A program made the translations under genes and the position numbers. A DNA stretch of 6,922 bases from Puniceicoccaceae bacterium (GTDB taxonomy: Bacteria > Verrucomicrobiota > Verrucomicrobiia > Opitutales > Coraliomargaritaceae), in assembly GCA_003566795.1 (NCBI GenBank), contig PXBU01000216.1, forward strand, positions 1 to 6,922. Reading direction: 5' to 3'. The notes under the pieces were generated by a model that was not told the DNA's origin, did not search any database, and saw only the letters and a program-made list of their open reading frames with translations. Numbering within the stretch: position 1 is the first letter of the stretch; each line of letters opens with the position of its first letter. Below are positions 1-5,122 of the stretch, piece after piece.

Positions 1-1
1 C

Positions 2-526
2 CGGGGGGATGACCCGCACCGCTGGATCAACCCTGAGCTGCATGGCTGGTGGGTCGGGCGCGATTTCCACATCGCCATCGATGTGGCGACCGGAAAGGTG
101 CAGGACCTGGCCGGATTCATCAGGCGGTTTTACCATAGCTACCATCCTTATTATAATGGCAACGACCCAGTCGTGCATCCGCAGCCCGCCGGAATCGCCA
201 TCACGACTTCCGGGGGTGATTTCGTCGGCTGGCACGCCATCGCCATCATTCGTGTGGGCCTTGACCCCTCCGGTCGCATGCGCGTCTATTTCTTCAACCC
301 CAACAACGACAGCGGCCAAAACTGGGGTCAGGATATCGTCGTCTCCACCGAGGGCAACGGCGAGCGCTTCGGCGAAGGATCGCTCTCCTTCGAGCATTTT
401 GCTTCGCGGCTTTATTTATTTCACGACGACGGTCTCCCCGTTTCGGATGACAACCAAGTCGATGGCAAAACGGTCAACGAAATCTGCCGCCTGGCTTACG
501 AAAGTTGGGCACGCAACAAGTGCTGA
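2..526 (+). CDS. C-terminal part of a putative papain-like cysteine-protease-fold protein (5' truncated)
   Basis: The frame is open from the window edge, so the true start lies outside; a GTG at 83 is internal rather than a convincing start, because the 27 codons before it read like protein rich in Trp, His and Asp. Numbering from the first visible codon, the 174 residues include G-W-H-A-I-A-I (His78), a beta strand, then V-Y-F-F-N-P-N-N-D (Asn99). A buried His in a strand followed about 20 residues later by Asn or Asp at the end of the next strand is the usual layout of the second half of papain-like enzymes such as C39 peptidases and transglutaminase relatives. The catalytic Cys would lie upstream and cannot be seen. 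The tail carries an F-A-S-R-L-Y-L-F strand and ends in Cys. No membrane segment is visible in this part. The coding frame is secure; the fold assignment is inference and the substrate is unknown. Confidence 0.75.
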   Translation, partial: RGDDPHRWINPELHGWWVGRDFHIAIDVATGKVQDLAGFIRRFYHSYHPYYNGNDPVVHPQPAGIAITTSGGDFVGWHAIAIIRVGLDPSGRMRVYFFNPNNDSGQNWGQDIVVSTEGNGERFGEGSLSFEHFASRLYLFHDDGLPVSDDNQVDGKTVNEICRLAYESWARNKC

Positions 527-658
527 CTGGTAGCGCTGCCGAATGAACTTTGCGCTGGTCGTGACTGGGGAAAAGAAGATGTAATTAATCGTCGCGTATT
601 TGATCTTCCTCCTCGTGCGATGCCTAGTGGGAAGTTAGGCAAAAAAAGAAAAGCTAGA
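527..658. other. Intergenic spacer between convergent genes
   Basis: These 132 bp separate the 3' ends of the truncated peptidase-like gene and the small secreted protein. They contain a 5-bp inverted repeat (GCCTA at 622-626, TAGGC at 636-640) directly followed on the plus strand by A7. This is not a standard intrinsic terminator for either gene: a plus-strand transcript would end in A rather than U, and in a minus-strand transcript the U run comes before the hairpin. I see no coding potential or other feature. Confidence 0.5.
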
Positions 659-922
659 TTATCTGCGAATGCGCCCATCTCTTTTATACACCTTCCCGTT
701 CTTAATGACCTGCCCATTTTTAATTTTAACTCCGTTGACTTCATATCCATCGCCAGTAGCCTTAATCTCTCGGATACGTTCAATTCTTCCATCCTTGGAA
801 ATATGATTTCGATCAATGACAATTTGCTCTTTGCCCCGCTTATAAATTCCCCTGTCCTCGCGGGGAACTTCGGCAGATAGGGCAACAGCAAGTAAAAGTA
901 GAATTAGAATTAGATATTTCAT
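659..922 (-). CDS. Small basic secreted protein with tandem hexapeptide repeats, function unknown
   Basis: This encodes 87 residues. A longer frame extends upstream to 1189, but its extra 89 residues read antisense to the lipoprotein gene; the ATG at 922 begins a textbook signal peptide (M-K-Y-L, then an almost pure Ile/Leu core to residue 15, with likely cleavage after A17 in L-S-A-E). The mature part is about 70 residues, strongly basic and free of Cys. It ends in three back-to-back six-residue units, N-G-V-K-I-K, N-G-Q-V-I-K and N-G-K-V-Y-K (residues 63-80), then R-D-G-R-I-R-R; an earlier D-G-R-I-E-R-I (44-50) resembles the last piece. Such N/D-G turns alternating with beta-branched residues suggest short beta hairpins. 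The gene is richer in AT than its neighbours and diverges from the lipoprotein gene across 61 bp. I do not recognise a family. Export to the periplasm or outside is inferred from the signal peptide. Confidence 0.75.
   Translation of the reverse strand: MKYLILILLLLAVALSAEVPREDRGIYKRGKEQIVIDRNHISKDGRIERIREIKATGDGYEVNGVKIKNGQVIKNGKVYKRDGRIRR
683..736 (-). repeat. Three tandem 18-bp units encoding N-G-x-x-x-K hexapeptides
   Basis: Within the small secreted protein, three consecutive 18-nt units each encode Asn-Gly-x-x-[Ile/Tyr]-Lys. The codons have diverged (AAC GGA, AAT GGG, AAC GGG), so the repetition is better kept at protein than DNA level. This points to selection on a structural repeat rather than recent slippage. 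Confidence 0.6.
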
Positions 923-983
923 TTTTCGTGGTGAAAAAAATAGTTTTAACCATTTGCTCTTCTTTTGCAAGACTCTCCTCAAT
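923..983. promoter_or_regulatory. Divergent intergenic region with presumed back-to-back promoters
   Basis: This 61-bp AT-rich spacer separates the starts of the small secreted protein (minus) and the lipoprotein (plus), so it should hold both promoters unless one gene is expressed from elsewhere. A self-complementary TTGCAA (965-970) could be a weak -35 for the minus gene, but no well-spaced -10 is evident. The region is inferred from gene geometry; no specific promoter is claimed. Confidence 0.35.
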
Positions 984-1496
984 ATGAAAATGCCAGCACT
1001 AGTGTCCTTGTTGAGTATCGCGATGTTACTTTCGGCGGGTTGCAAATATGAGAGCCCGTTGACTTCGGAGCAGGCGATCACGGTCGATCCGGTGGTGATC
1101 GGCCTATGGGAAAATACTCCGTCGGCAGAAAGCGATTTGCAGCGGGTGCAGCGTTTAGCGGTGTTCAAACACTCGGAGAGGGAATACATGATCCACCATT
1201 CGATGGGGGATGTTGGATTTTATTATCGAGCCTACCCGATTGAACTGGGGGGCGTTTCCTGCGTGCAGCTGCAAGTTCTTGGGAGCCATCAAGGTGCTGT
1301 CAAAGAGTCCGAAAAAAGGCGCTTTCATGTGTTGTCTTATCAGGTAGCCGACGACGAATTGACGGTCCAGACTCTGAACGCCGATCTGGTGGATGATGGC
1401 CTGAAAACAGAGGCGGCACTGCAAGCGGCATTTTTGCAGCATAAGGACCACCAGAATCTGTTCGAAAATCCGCTGACTTTCAGCAGGGTGCTATAG
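984..1496 (+). CDS. Uncharacterised small lipoprotein
   Basis: This encodes 170 residues from the ATG at 984. A TTG at 954 would add ten residues, but the ATG places M-K-M directly before a compact signal peptide with lipobox L-S-A-G-C (16-20), as expected for signal peptidase II processing and lipidation of Cys20. Residue 21 is Lys rather than Asp, so outer-membrane anchoring is expected if the E. coli +2 rule applies here. The mature part looks like one small alpha/beta domain: I-G-L-W-E-N (39-44), a Y-M-I-H-H strand, F-Y-Y-R-A-Y-P-I-E (79-87), G-V-S-C-V-Q-L-Q (90-97), then a Leu/Val strand and a C-terminal helix. The pattern resembles uncharacterised lipoproteins carrying a G-x-W motif after the anchor, but I cannot name a family. 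No catalytic motif is evident. Its TAG stop coincides with the left end of an intergenic repeat. Confidence 0.8.
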   Translation: MKMPALVSLLSIAMLLSAGCKYESPLTSEQAITVDPVVIGLWENTPSAESDLQRVQRLAVFKHSEREYMIHHSMGDVGFYYRAYPIELGGVSCVQLQVLGSHQGAVKESEKRRFHVLSYQVADDELTVQTLNADLVDDGLKTEAALQAAFLQHKDHQNLFENPLTFSRVL

Positions 1497-1624
1497 TGAG
1501 AGGGTCTTGAGCGGGCGCTGCGTGAAGCCCCTTTATCCCTCGATTCGAACGGGCACGCGATGCGGAAGGGCTCGATCCTGGCGTAAGTTCGACCTAGCTC
1601 ACCTCAAGAAAGCCAGTCGCTACG
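1494..1624. repeat. REP-like intergenic repeat, copy A (diverged, with extra segments)
   Basis: It shares with copies B and C the left-end TAG[TC]GAGAGGG (1494-1503), the core ATCCCTCGATTC, a GGGC-C-CGCGAT block near 1552-1561, then GGGCTCGATCCTGGCGTAA (1568-1586) and the right end AAGCCAGTCGCTACG (1610-1624). Compared with copy B it has extra sequence after the left end and about 22 bp between the CTGGCGTAA and AAGCCAG arms, so its central hairpin has a longer loop. It lies between the lipoprotein and the HDAC-family gene, and its first three bases are the lipoprotein stop codon. Confidence 0.7.
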
Positions 1625-1633
1625 AGATATTCT

Positions 1634-1661
1634 TTGAAAAACTTATTTGCTGGGGTATGAG
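1634..1661 (+). promoter_or_regulatory. Candidate sigma70-type promoter for the HDAC-family gene
   Basis: TTGAAA (1634-1639, 5 of 6 to TTGACA) and TATGAG (1656-1661, 4 of 6 to TATAAT) are separated by 16 bp and sit about 40 bp before the start codon. Transcription would begin near 1668, on or beside the palindrome at 1670-1683. The -10 match is modest, so this is only a candidate. Confidence 0.3.
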
Positions 1662-1669
1662 AATTGTAT

Positions 1670-1683
1670 CAAGAGTACTCTTG
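1670..1683. promoter_or_regulatory. 14-nt perfect palindrome, possible operator
   Basis: CAAGAGTACTCTTG is exactly self-complementary. It ends 17 bp before the ATG of the HDAC-family gene and falls just downstream of the candidate -10, where a dimeric repressor site would block transcription. A 14-nt perfect palindrome can occur by chance in a few kilobases, so the position rather than the match makes it notable. No regulator gene is adjacent. Confidence 0.35.
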
Positions 1684-1700
1684 GAAATGAGAATGTAGCG

Positions 1701-2774
1701 ATGCGTAAAGGCATACCAAAATCTTTGGTGGAACAACCGCTGTCGCGGCGAGATTTTCTGGGGGCGGCTGGGGGCGCGGGCTTTGGCTTGTGCGCCAGCT
1801 TAATTGCGCCCGGGTTCGCTCGCTTGTCGGCGGAGTCTGCTGGAGGGATGGATATGAAGCTCAACACAAATGAAAGTAGAGGCAGTACGGGCTGGGTCAG
1901 CGATGAGCGCTATCTGCGGCATACGCTGGGCCAGCGCCACCCTGAGTCGCCTGAGCGTTTGCGAGCCATCCTGCGGCAATTCAAGGAGGGTGGCCTGGAG
2001 CAAGCGGTCGTGCCGATCATGCCCGAGGCCGATCCGCTGCCTTACATCCGGATGGTGCACTCGGAGGATCATATTGAGAAGGTCGCCCAGCAGGCGCACG
2101 ATGAGGCGATCTGCCGCCTGGCGGTCTCCGGTGCCTTAAGCGCGGTGGATGCGGTGTGCGCAGGGGAGGTGAAAAATGCCTTTTGCGCGGTGCGTCCACC
2201 GGGGCATCATGCCGCGAACAATGGGGAGTTCGGCTTCTGTTTTTATAACAACGTCGCCATCGCCGCCCGCTATGCCCAGCGGCAGCACCAGTTGTCAAAA
2301 ATTCTGATCGTCGATTGGGACTACCATCATGGCGACGGCACGGAATGGGCCTTCTATGAGGATCCGTCGGTGTTGACGTTTTCCACCCACGCCTTGCACG
2401 CTTTCCCCGGGACCGGAGCGGCAGATAAAATCGGCCGCGGGCCAGGGGAGGGGTTTAACCTCAATGTGCCGCTGCCGCGTGGTGCGGGTGACCGTGATAT
2501 TCTGCGGGCCTTTGACGAGCGACTCATCCCCGCTGCGGAAGATTTTCGGCCTGATATGATCCTGATTTCGGCGGGCTTCGATGCCCGCCAGGGTGATCCC
2601 TTGGGGGATTTTACCATTACGGATGCGGGCTTTGCCAAGCTCACCGAGCTGGTGATGTCGCTGGCGGCGACCTATTCCGAGTCGCGGATGGTATCGATCC
2701 TGGAGGGCGGCTACAATACGGAGGGCCTGGCGCTGGCGGTGGACGCGCACGTGCGGGGTCTGCTGGGGGTTTGA
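1701..2774 (+). CDS. Histone deacetylase superfamily zinc deacetylase with Tat signal
   Basis: This encodes 357 residues from the ATG at 1701; a TTG at 1647 would add 18 residues of no recognisable kind. Residues 15-20 (S-R-R-D-F-L) match the twin-arginine consensus and precede an Ala/Gly hydrophobic stretch (21-40), predicting Tat export. The catalytic domain starts near residue 64. It shows H-P-E-S-P-E-R-L (80-87), R-P-P-G-H-H-A (165-171, active-site His169/His170), G-F-C-F-Y-N-N (178-184), D-W-D-Y-H-H-G-D-G (205-213, zinc ligands Asp207 and His209), S-A-G-F-D-A (290-295, ligand Asp294) and E-G-G-Y (335-338, transition-state Tyr338). All key residues are present, so it should be active. Family members deacetylate acetyl-lysine, acetylpolyamines or related small amides; the natural substrate here cannot be told. 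Internal ATGs at 1848 and 1854 could give a cytoplasmic form. It stands alone, flanked by intergenic repeats. The superfamily is near certain and the export prediction is good. Confidence 0.92.
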   Translation: MRKGIPKSLVEQPLSRRDFLGAAGGAGFGLCASLIAPGFARLSAESAGGMDMKLNTNESRGSTGWVSDERYLRHTLGQRHPESPERLRAILRQFKEGGLEQAVVPIMPEADPLPYIRMVHSEDHIEKVAQQAHDEAICRLAVSGALSAVDAVCAGEVKNAFCAVRPPGHHAANNGEFGFCFYNNVAIAARYAQRQHQLSKILIVDWDYHHGDGTEWAFYEDPSVLTFSTHALHAFPGTGAADKIGRGPGEGFNLNVPLPRGAGDRDILRAFDERLIPAAEDFRPDMILISAGFDARQGDPLGDFTITDAGFAKLTELVMSLAATYSESRMVSILEGGYNTEGLALAVDAHVRGLLGV

Positions 2775-2801
2775 CCGGGCATTTGCGAACTGTGCCAAAT
2801 T

Positions 2802-2887
2802 GTAGCGAGAGAGAGGGTTGATCCCTCGATTCTGGTGGGCTCGCGATACAAGAGGGGCTTGATCCTGGCGTAAAGCCAGTCGCTACG
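2802..2887. repeat. REP-like intergenic repeat, copy B (full unit)
   Basis: The unit is bounded by a 7-bp inverted repeat, GTAGCGA (2802-2808) and TCGCTAC (2880-2886). Inside are two short hairpins: GAGGG-TTGAT-CCCTC (2813-2827) and CTGGC-GTAAA-GCCAG (2865-2879). Each has a 5-bp stem and a 5-nt loop. It lies in the gap between the convergent HDAC-family and zinc-ribbon genes, where such structures may slow or end transcription. No ORF or transposase accompanies it, so it resembles a REP/BIME-type element. Confidence 0.75.
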
Positions 2888-2910
2888 GTATTTTTTAATT
2901 TTTTGTAGCG
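2881..2910. terminator. Possible bidirectional terminator between repeat copies B and C
   Basis: CGCTAC (2881-2886) and GTAGCG (2905-2910) are inverted around an AT-rich 18-nt loop containing two T6 runs (2891-2896, 2899-2904). It sits between two convergent genes. The stem is only 6 bp and the T runs are in the loop rather than after the stem, so termination activity is uncertain. The arms are also the ends of the two repeat copies. Confidence 0.25.
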
Positions 2911-2948
2911 AGAGGGTTGATCCCTCGATTCTGGCGGGCTCGCGATAC
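2905..2948. repeat. REP-like intergenic repeat, copy C (left half only)
   Basis: Positions 2910-2948 repeat 2811-2849 of copy B at a 99-bp offset with one mismatch in 39 (T2836 against C2935). The copy keeps the GTAGCGAG left end and the GAGGG/CCCTC hairpin (2912-2926) but stops before the CTGGC hairpin and right end. It lies 16 bp beyond the stop of the minus-strand zinc-ribbon gene. The near identity suggests recent duplication or gene conversion. Confidence 0.75.
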
Positions 2949-2964
2949 TTATTTGGCCGAGCTG

Positions 2965-3669
2965 CTAGGCGTAGACCATCCGCGAGCATTGGTCGCAGAA
3001 GTGGGGCTCGCCGACATTCATCGCGCCGCGGGAGACTTCATTGGAAACGCGCAGGTGGCAGCCGCCGCATTTGTGATCTTGAATCGGGACGACATAGGGC
3101 GGGCGATTGGTCTGCTTTTTGATCCGGTCATAGTGCTCGATGTAGCTGCTGTCGATGCCTTCTCTGGATTTGGCCAATGCTTCCTCAGCGGCCTGAATTG
3201 AGTTCTTTAAGTTTTGCTCGCGGGCACCCAGTTGCTCGATTTGTTGCCGCTGTTGCTCGATGCGGGCGTCGATGGCTTTTTTTTCCAGCTCGAAGGTCGC
3301 CTTCGCTTCGTCAATATCGAGCATGATAGCGATTTCGGTTTCTTCCAGCTGCGCAATTTCAGCTTCGGCTTGCTCGATTTGTTGGGTGAGGGCGCGGTAT
3401 TCGTCGTTCTTTTTAACTTGCAGCTGCTGATTTTTGAAGCGTTCGATGTTTGCCTCTTTGGCTTTGACTTCGTGGTCAAGCTCGTTGCGCTGCACTTCCT
3501 TTTCTTTCAGCGACTGGCTGGCCGCCTCGATATTTTGTTGCTCCGAATCAATCAGAGCCTCGATTTTGGCCCTTTCCTGGGGAATCCGGGTGAGCTCTTG
3601 CTCGATTTTCTGCAAGGCAATGTCGCGGTCCTGAAGAATAAGAAGCTTTTCGATTTGCGGGTCGGCCAT
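2965..3669 (-). CDS. Coiled-coil protein with C-terminal C4 zinc ribbon (zf-RING_7 / former DUF164 family)
   Basis: This encodes 234 residues from ATG, the usual length for the family. Residues 5 to about 175 are almost continuous Gln/Glu/Lys-rich heptads, predicting a long antiparallel coiled-coil hairpin, and include V-K-K-N-D-E-Y-R-A-L (85-94), a family hallmark near the hairpin turn. The C-terminus has C-G-G-C (201-204) and C-D-Q-C (225-228), a four-Cys zinc site, preceded by the conserved R-P-P-Y-V-V-P (189-195). The best-studied relative is Helicobacter pylori HP0958, which binds RpoN and flagellin mRNA; no flagellar gene or other sign of that role is seen here, so the function in this organism is open, with a nucleic-acid-binding or chaperone role inferred. 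The protein should be cytoplasmic. It diverges from the TPR gene across 63 bp and converges on the HDAC-family gene. Confidence 0.9.
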   Translation of the reverse strand: MADPQIEKLLILQDRDIALQKIEQELTRIPQERAKIEALIDSEQQNIEAASQSLKEKEVQRNELDHEVKAKEANIERFKNQQLQVKKNDEYRALTQQIEQAEAEIAQLEETEIAIMLDIDEAKATFELEKKAIDARIEQQRQQIEQLGAREQNLKNSIQAAEEALAKSREGIDSSYIEHYDRIKKQTNRPPYVVPIQDHKCGGCHLRVSNEVSRGAMNVGEPHFCDQCSRMVYA

Positions 3670-3732
3670 ATTTGTAATAGATCAGATTGCTAGAGAATCT
3701 CTCTGAGTTGACAGAGCAACCTTAAATACCTG
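3670..3732. promoter_or_regulatory. Divergent intergenic region between the zinc-ribbon and TPR genes
   Basis: This 63-bp spacer separates two start codons and so probably carries both promoters. It contains a short palindrome AGAGA-A-TCTCT (3692-3702) and a perfect TTGACA (3708-3713), but the latter has no -10 at a workable distance before the TPR start codon. No specific site is claimed beyond the geometry. Confidence 0.35.
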
Positions 3733-4089
3733 ATGAGCGAAACTTCACTGCAAGATCAAGTCGATGACGCCACACTCGATTTCACCCTCGGTGATAGCGA
3801 GACTGCTATCGCCAAGCTGCGTGCGATTATTGCCGCGCACCCCGATGCCTTCAATGCGTGGCTCGCTTTGACCGAGGTCTATTTCTCGGAGGGCGACTAT
3901 GATGCCGCCCTGGAGGCTGGTGAGCGGGCGCACCGGATCAACCCGGAGGACGTGCATGTCAACACGAGCTTGTCGCGAATTTGGGTGGAGCGGGGTGATA
4001 AAGACAAGGCGGAGCATTTCGGAGCGCAGGCCCGCATGCTCGGATGGAAGAATGAGCTGAAGGCGCCACCTGAGACGGATACTATTTGA
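3733..4089 (+). CDS. Short tetratricopeptide-repeat (TPR) protein
   Basis: This encodes 118 residues with no signal peptide or membrane segment, hence probably cytoplasmic. About three TPR units fill it: residues ~8-37 (L-G-D-S-E-T-A-I-A-K-L with final H-P), 38-71 (A-W-L-A-L-T-E-V-Y then G-D-Y-D-A-A-L-E and I-N-P) and 72-105 (L-S-R-I-W-V-E-R-G-D-K-D-K-A-E). The second unit fits the TPR consensus best, with Trp, Leu, Gly, Tyr, Ala and Pro in register. TPRs form helical scaffolds that bind partner proteins; the partner is unknown. accA follows 55 bp downstream on the same strand, so co-transcription is possible, though the gap is long enough for a separate promoter. Confidence 0.88.
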   Translation: MSETSLQDQVDDATLDFTLGDSETAIAKLRAIIAAHPDAFNAWLALTEVYFSEGDYDAALEAGERAHRINPEDVHVNTSLSRIWVERGDKDKAEHFGAQARMLGWKNELKAPPETDTI

Positions 4090-4144
4090 GGGTGGTTCAG
4101 CGGCATTGACAGCAGCAGCAGGCCAGCCCTATATCTTTGGCTAC

Positions 4145-5113
4145 ATGGAAGACTCTATTTATACGCTGGAATTTGAAAAGCCGCTGCGCGAGCTGGTGAA
4201 GCAACTGCATACCCTTGAAACGCTCTCGGAGGAGTCGAACGTGGACGTAGCCGAGGAGATTGACGCCATTGAGGCCAAGATCGAGCGGATGAAGGCGGAT
4301 ATTTACTCAAACTTGACGGCCTGGCAGCGCGTCCAACTCTCGCGCCATCCGAAGCGCCCCTATTCACTGGATTATATCGAACGCATCTTTACCGATTTTG
4401 AAGAGCTGCATGGCGACCGTCGTTTTCGTGAAGATGCCGCGATTGTCGGGGGGCCTGCTTTTCTCGACGGTGAGCCTGTTATGGTCATCGGCCAGCAAAA
4501 GGGGCGCAATACCAGAGAGAATCTCAAGCGCAACTTCGGTTGCCCCCACCCGGAAGGCTATCGTAAAGCGATGCGCCTGATGGGAATGGCGGAAAAATTC
4601 AAGATGCCTATTATCACGCTGATCGATACGCCCGGTGCGTATCCCGGGATCGGTGCCGAGGAGCGGCATGTGGCAGAAGCTATTGCCGTTAACATTCGTG
4701 ATATGAGTGCGCTAAAGGTGCCGATCATCTCGATCGTGATTGGTGAAGGCGGCAGCGGTGGTGCGCTCGGTATCGCGGTCGCGGATGAAGTGATGATCCT
4801 GGAGAACGGCTACTATTCGGTTATTTCACCCGAAGGCTGTGCGGCGATTCTTTGGAAAGATCGGGCGGCTGCGCCCAAGGCGGCAGAGGCGCTCAAATTC
4901 AGCCCGCAGCATTTGGCGAAGTTCGGCGTGGTCGACGCGATCATTACCGAGCCCATGGGCGGTGCCCACCGCGATTACGATGCTGCTGCTGCTGCGCTCA
5001 AGGCTGCGATCAATAAATCTCTGGCGAAGCTCAATAAGAAGAGCGTGGCCAAGCTCTTGGAGGATCGCTACCAGCGTTTCCGGAATTTGGGTGAGTTTGC
5101 CGAAGCGGGCTAG
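4145..5113 (+). CDS. accA: Acetyl-CoA carboxylase carboxyltransferase subunit alpha
   Basis: This encodes 322 residues, close to the roughly 320 of E. coli AccA. The ATG at 4145 is preferred over a TTG at 4106 because it places the conserved L-E-F-E-K-P-L-R-E-L helix at residues 8-17, as in other AccA proteins. With AccD, AccA forms the carboxyltransferase that moves carboxylate from biotin on AccB to acetyl-CoA, making malonyl-CoA for fatty-acid synthesis in the cytoplasm. Visible hallmarks are W-Q-R-V-Q-L-S-R-H-P-x-R-P (60-72), F-x-E-L-H-G-D-R (85-92), G-Q-Q-K-G-R-N-T (116-123), H-P-E-G-Y-R-K-A (135-142), D-T-P-G-A-Y-P-G (161-168), G-E-G-G-S-G-G-A-L (200-208, oxyanion-hole glycines) and S-P-E-G-C-A-A-I-L-W (228-237). 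The C-terminus from ~278 is Ala/Lys-rich helix. accD is not in the window. The gene ends 9 bp from the stop of the convergent exonuclease. Confidence 0.97.
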   Translation: MEDSIYTLEFEKPLRELVKQLHTLETLSEESNVDVAEEIDAIEAKIERMKADIYSNLTAWQRVQLSRHPKRPYSLDYIERIFTDFEELHGDRRFREDAAIVGGPAFLDGEPVMVIGQQKGRNTRENLKRNFGCPHPEGYRKAMRLMGMAEKFKMPIITLIDTPGAYPGIGAEERHVAEAIAVNIRDMSALKVPIISIVIGEGGSGGALGIAVADEVMILENGYYSVISPEGCAAILWKDRAAAPKAAEALKFSPQHLAKFGVVDAIITEPMGGAHRDYDAAAAALKAAINKSLAKLNKKSVAKLLEDRYQRFRNLGEFAEAG

Positions 5114-5122
5114 TGTTTCTGC

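Noticed and set aside
622..647. Inverted repeat followed by A7 as an intrinsic terminator
   Set aside because: The homopolymer is on the wrong side for a minus-strand transcript and is A rather than U for a plus-strand transcript.
620..880. Plus-strand open frame of 86 codons opposite the small secreted protein
   Set aside because: The minus-strand reading has a signal peptide and an ordered repeat; this one has no recognisable structure.
923..1189. N-terminal extension of the small secreted protein up to 1189
   Set aside because: The extra 89 residues are antisense to the lipoprotein gene, and the extension would bury the signal peptide in the middle of the protein.
1494..2948. CRISPR array or insertion sequence formed by the three repeats
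   Set aside because: Spacing is irregular, copies are diverged or partial, and there is no transposase frame, target duplication or cas gene.
2711..2989. Minus-strand open frame of 92 codons spanning repeats B and C, containing the same short peptide twice
   Set aside because: The repeated peptide is simply the translation of the duplicated 39-bp repeat. The frame crosses two repeat elements and overlaps the ends of two real genes.
3214..3693. Plus-strand open frame of 159 codons rich in Leu and Phe, opposite the zinc-ribbon gene
   Set aside because: It is the antisense reading of Gln/Glu/Lys-rich coiled-coil codons, which naturally gives Leu/Phe-rich peptides. The minus-strand protein has a clear family signature.
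3692..3702. AGAGA-A-TCTCT palindrome as an operator
   Set aside because: An 11-nt palindrome with 5-bp arms is expected several times by chance in this length, and nothing else marks it as a binding site.
3708..3713. Perfect TTGACA as a -35 element for the TPR gene
   Set aside because: At 16-18 bp spacing the -10 would fall on the start codon and no TATAAT-like hexamer is there. The AT-rich stretch at 3722-3728 is too close.
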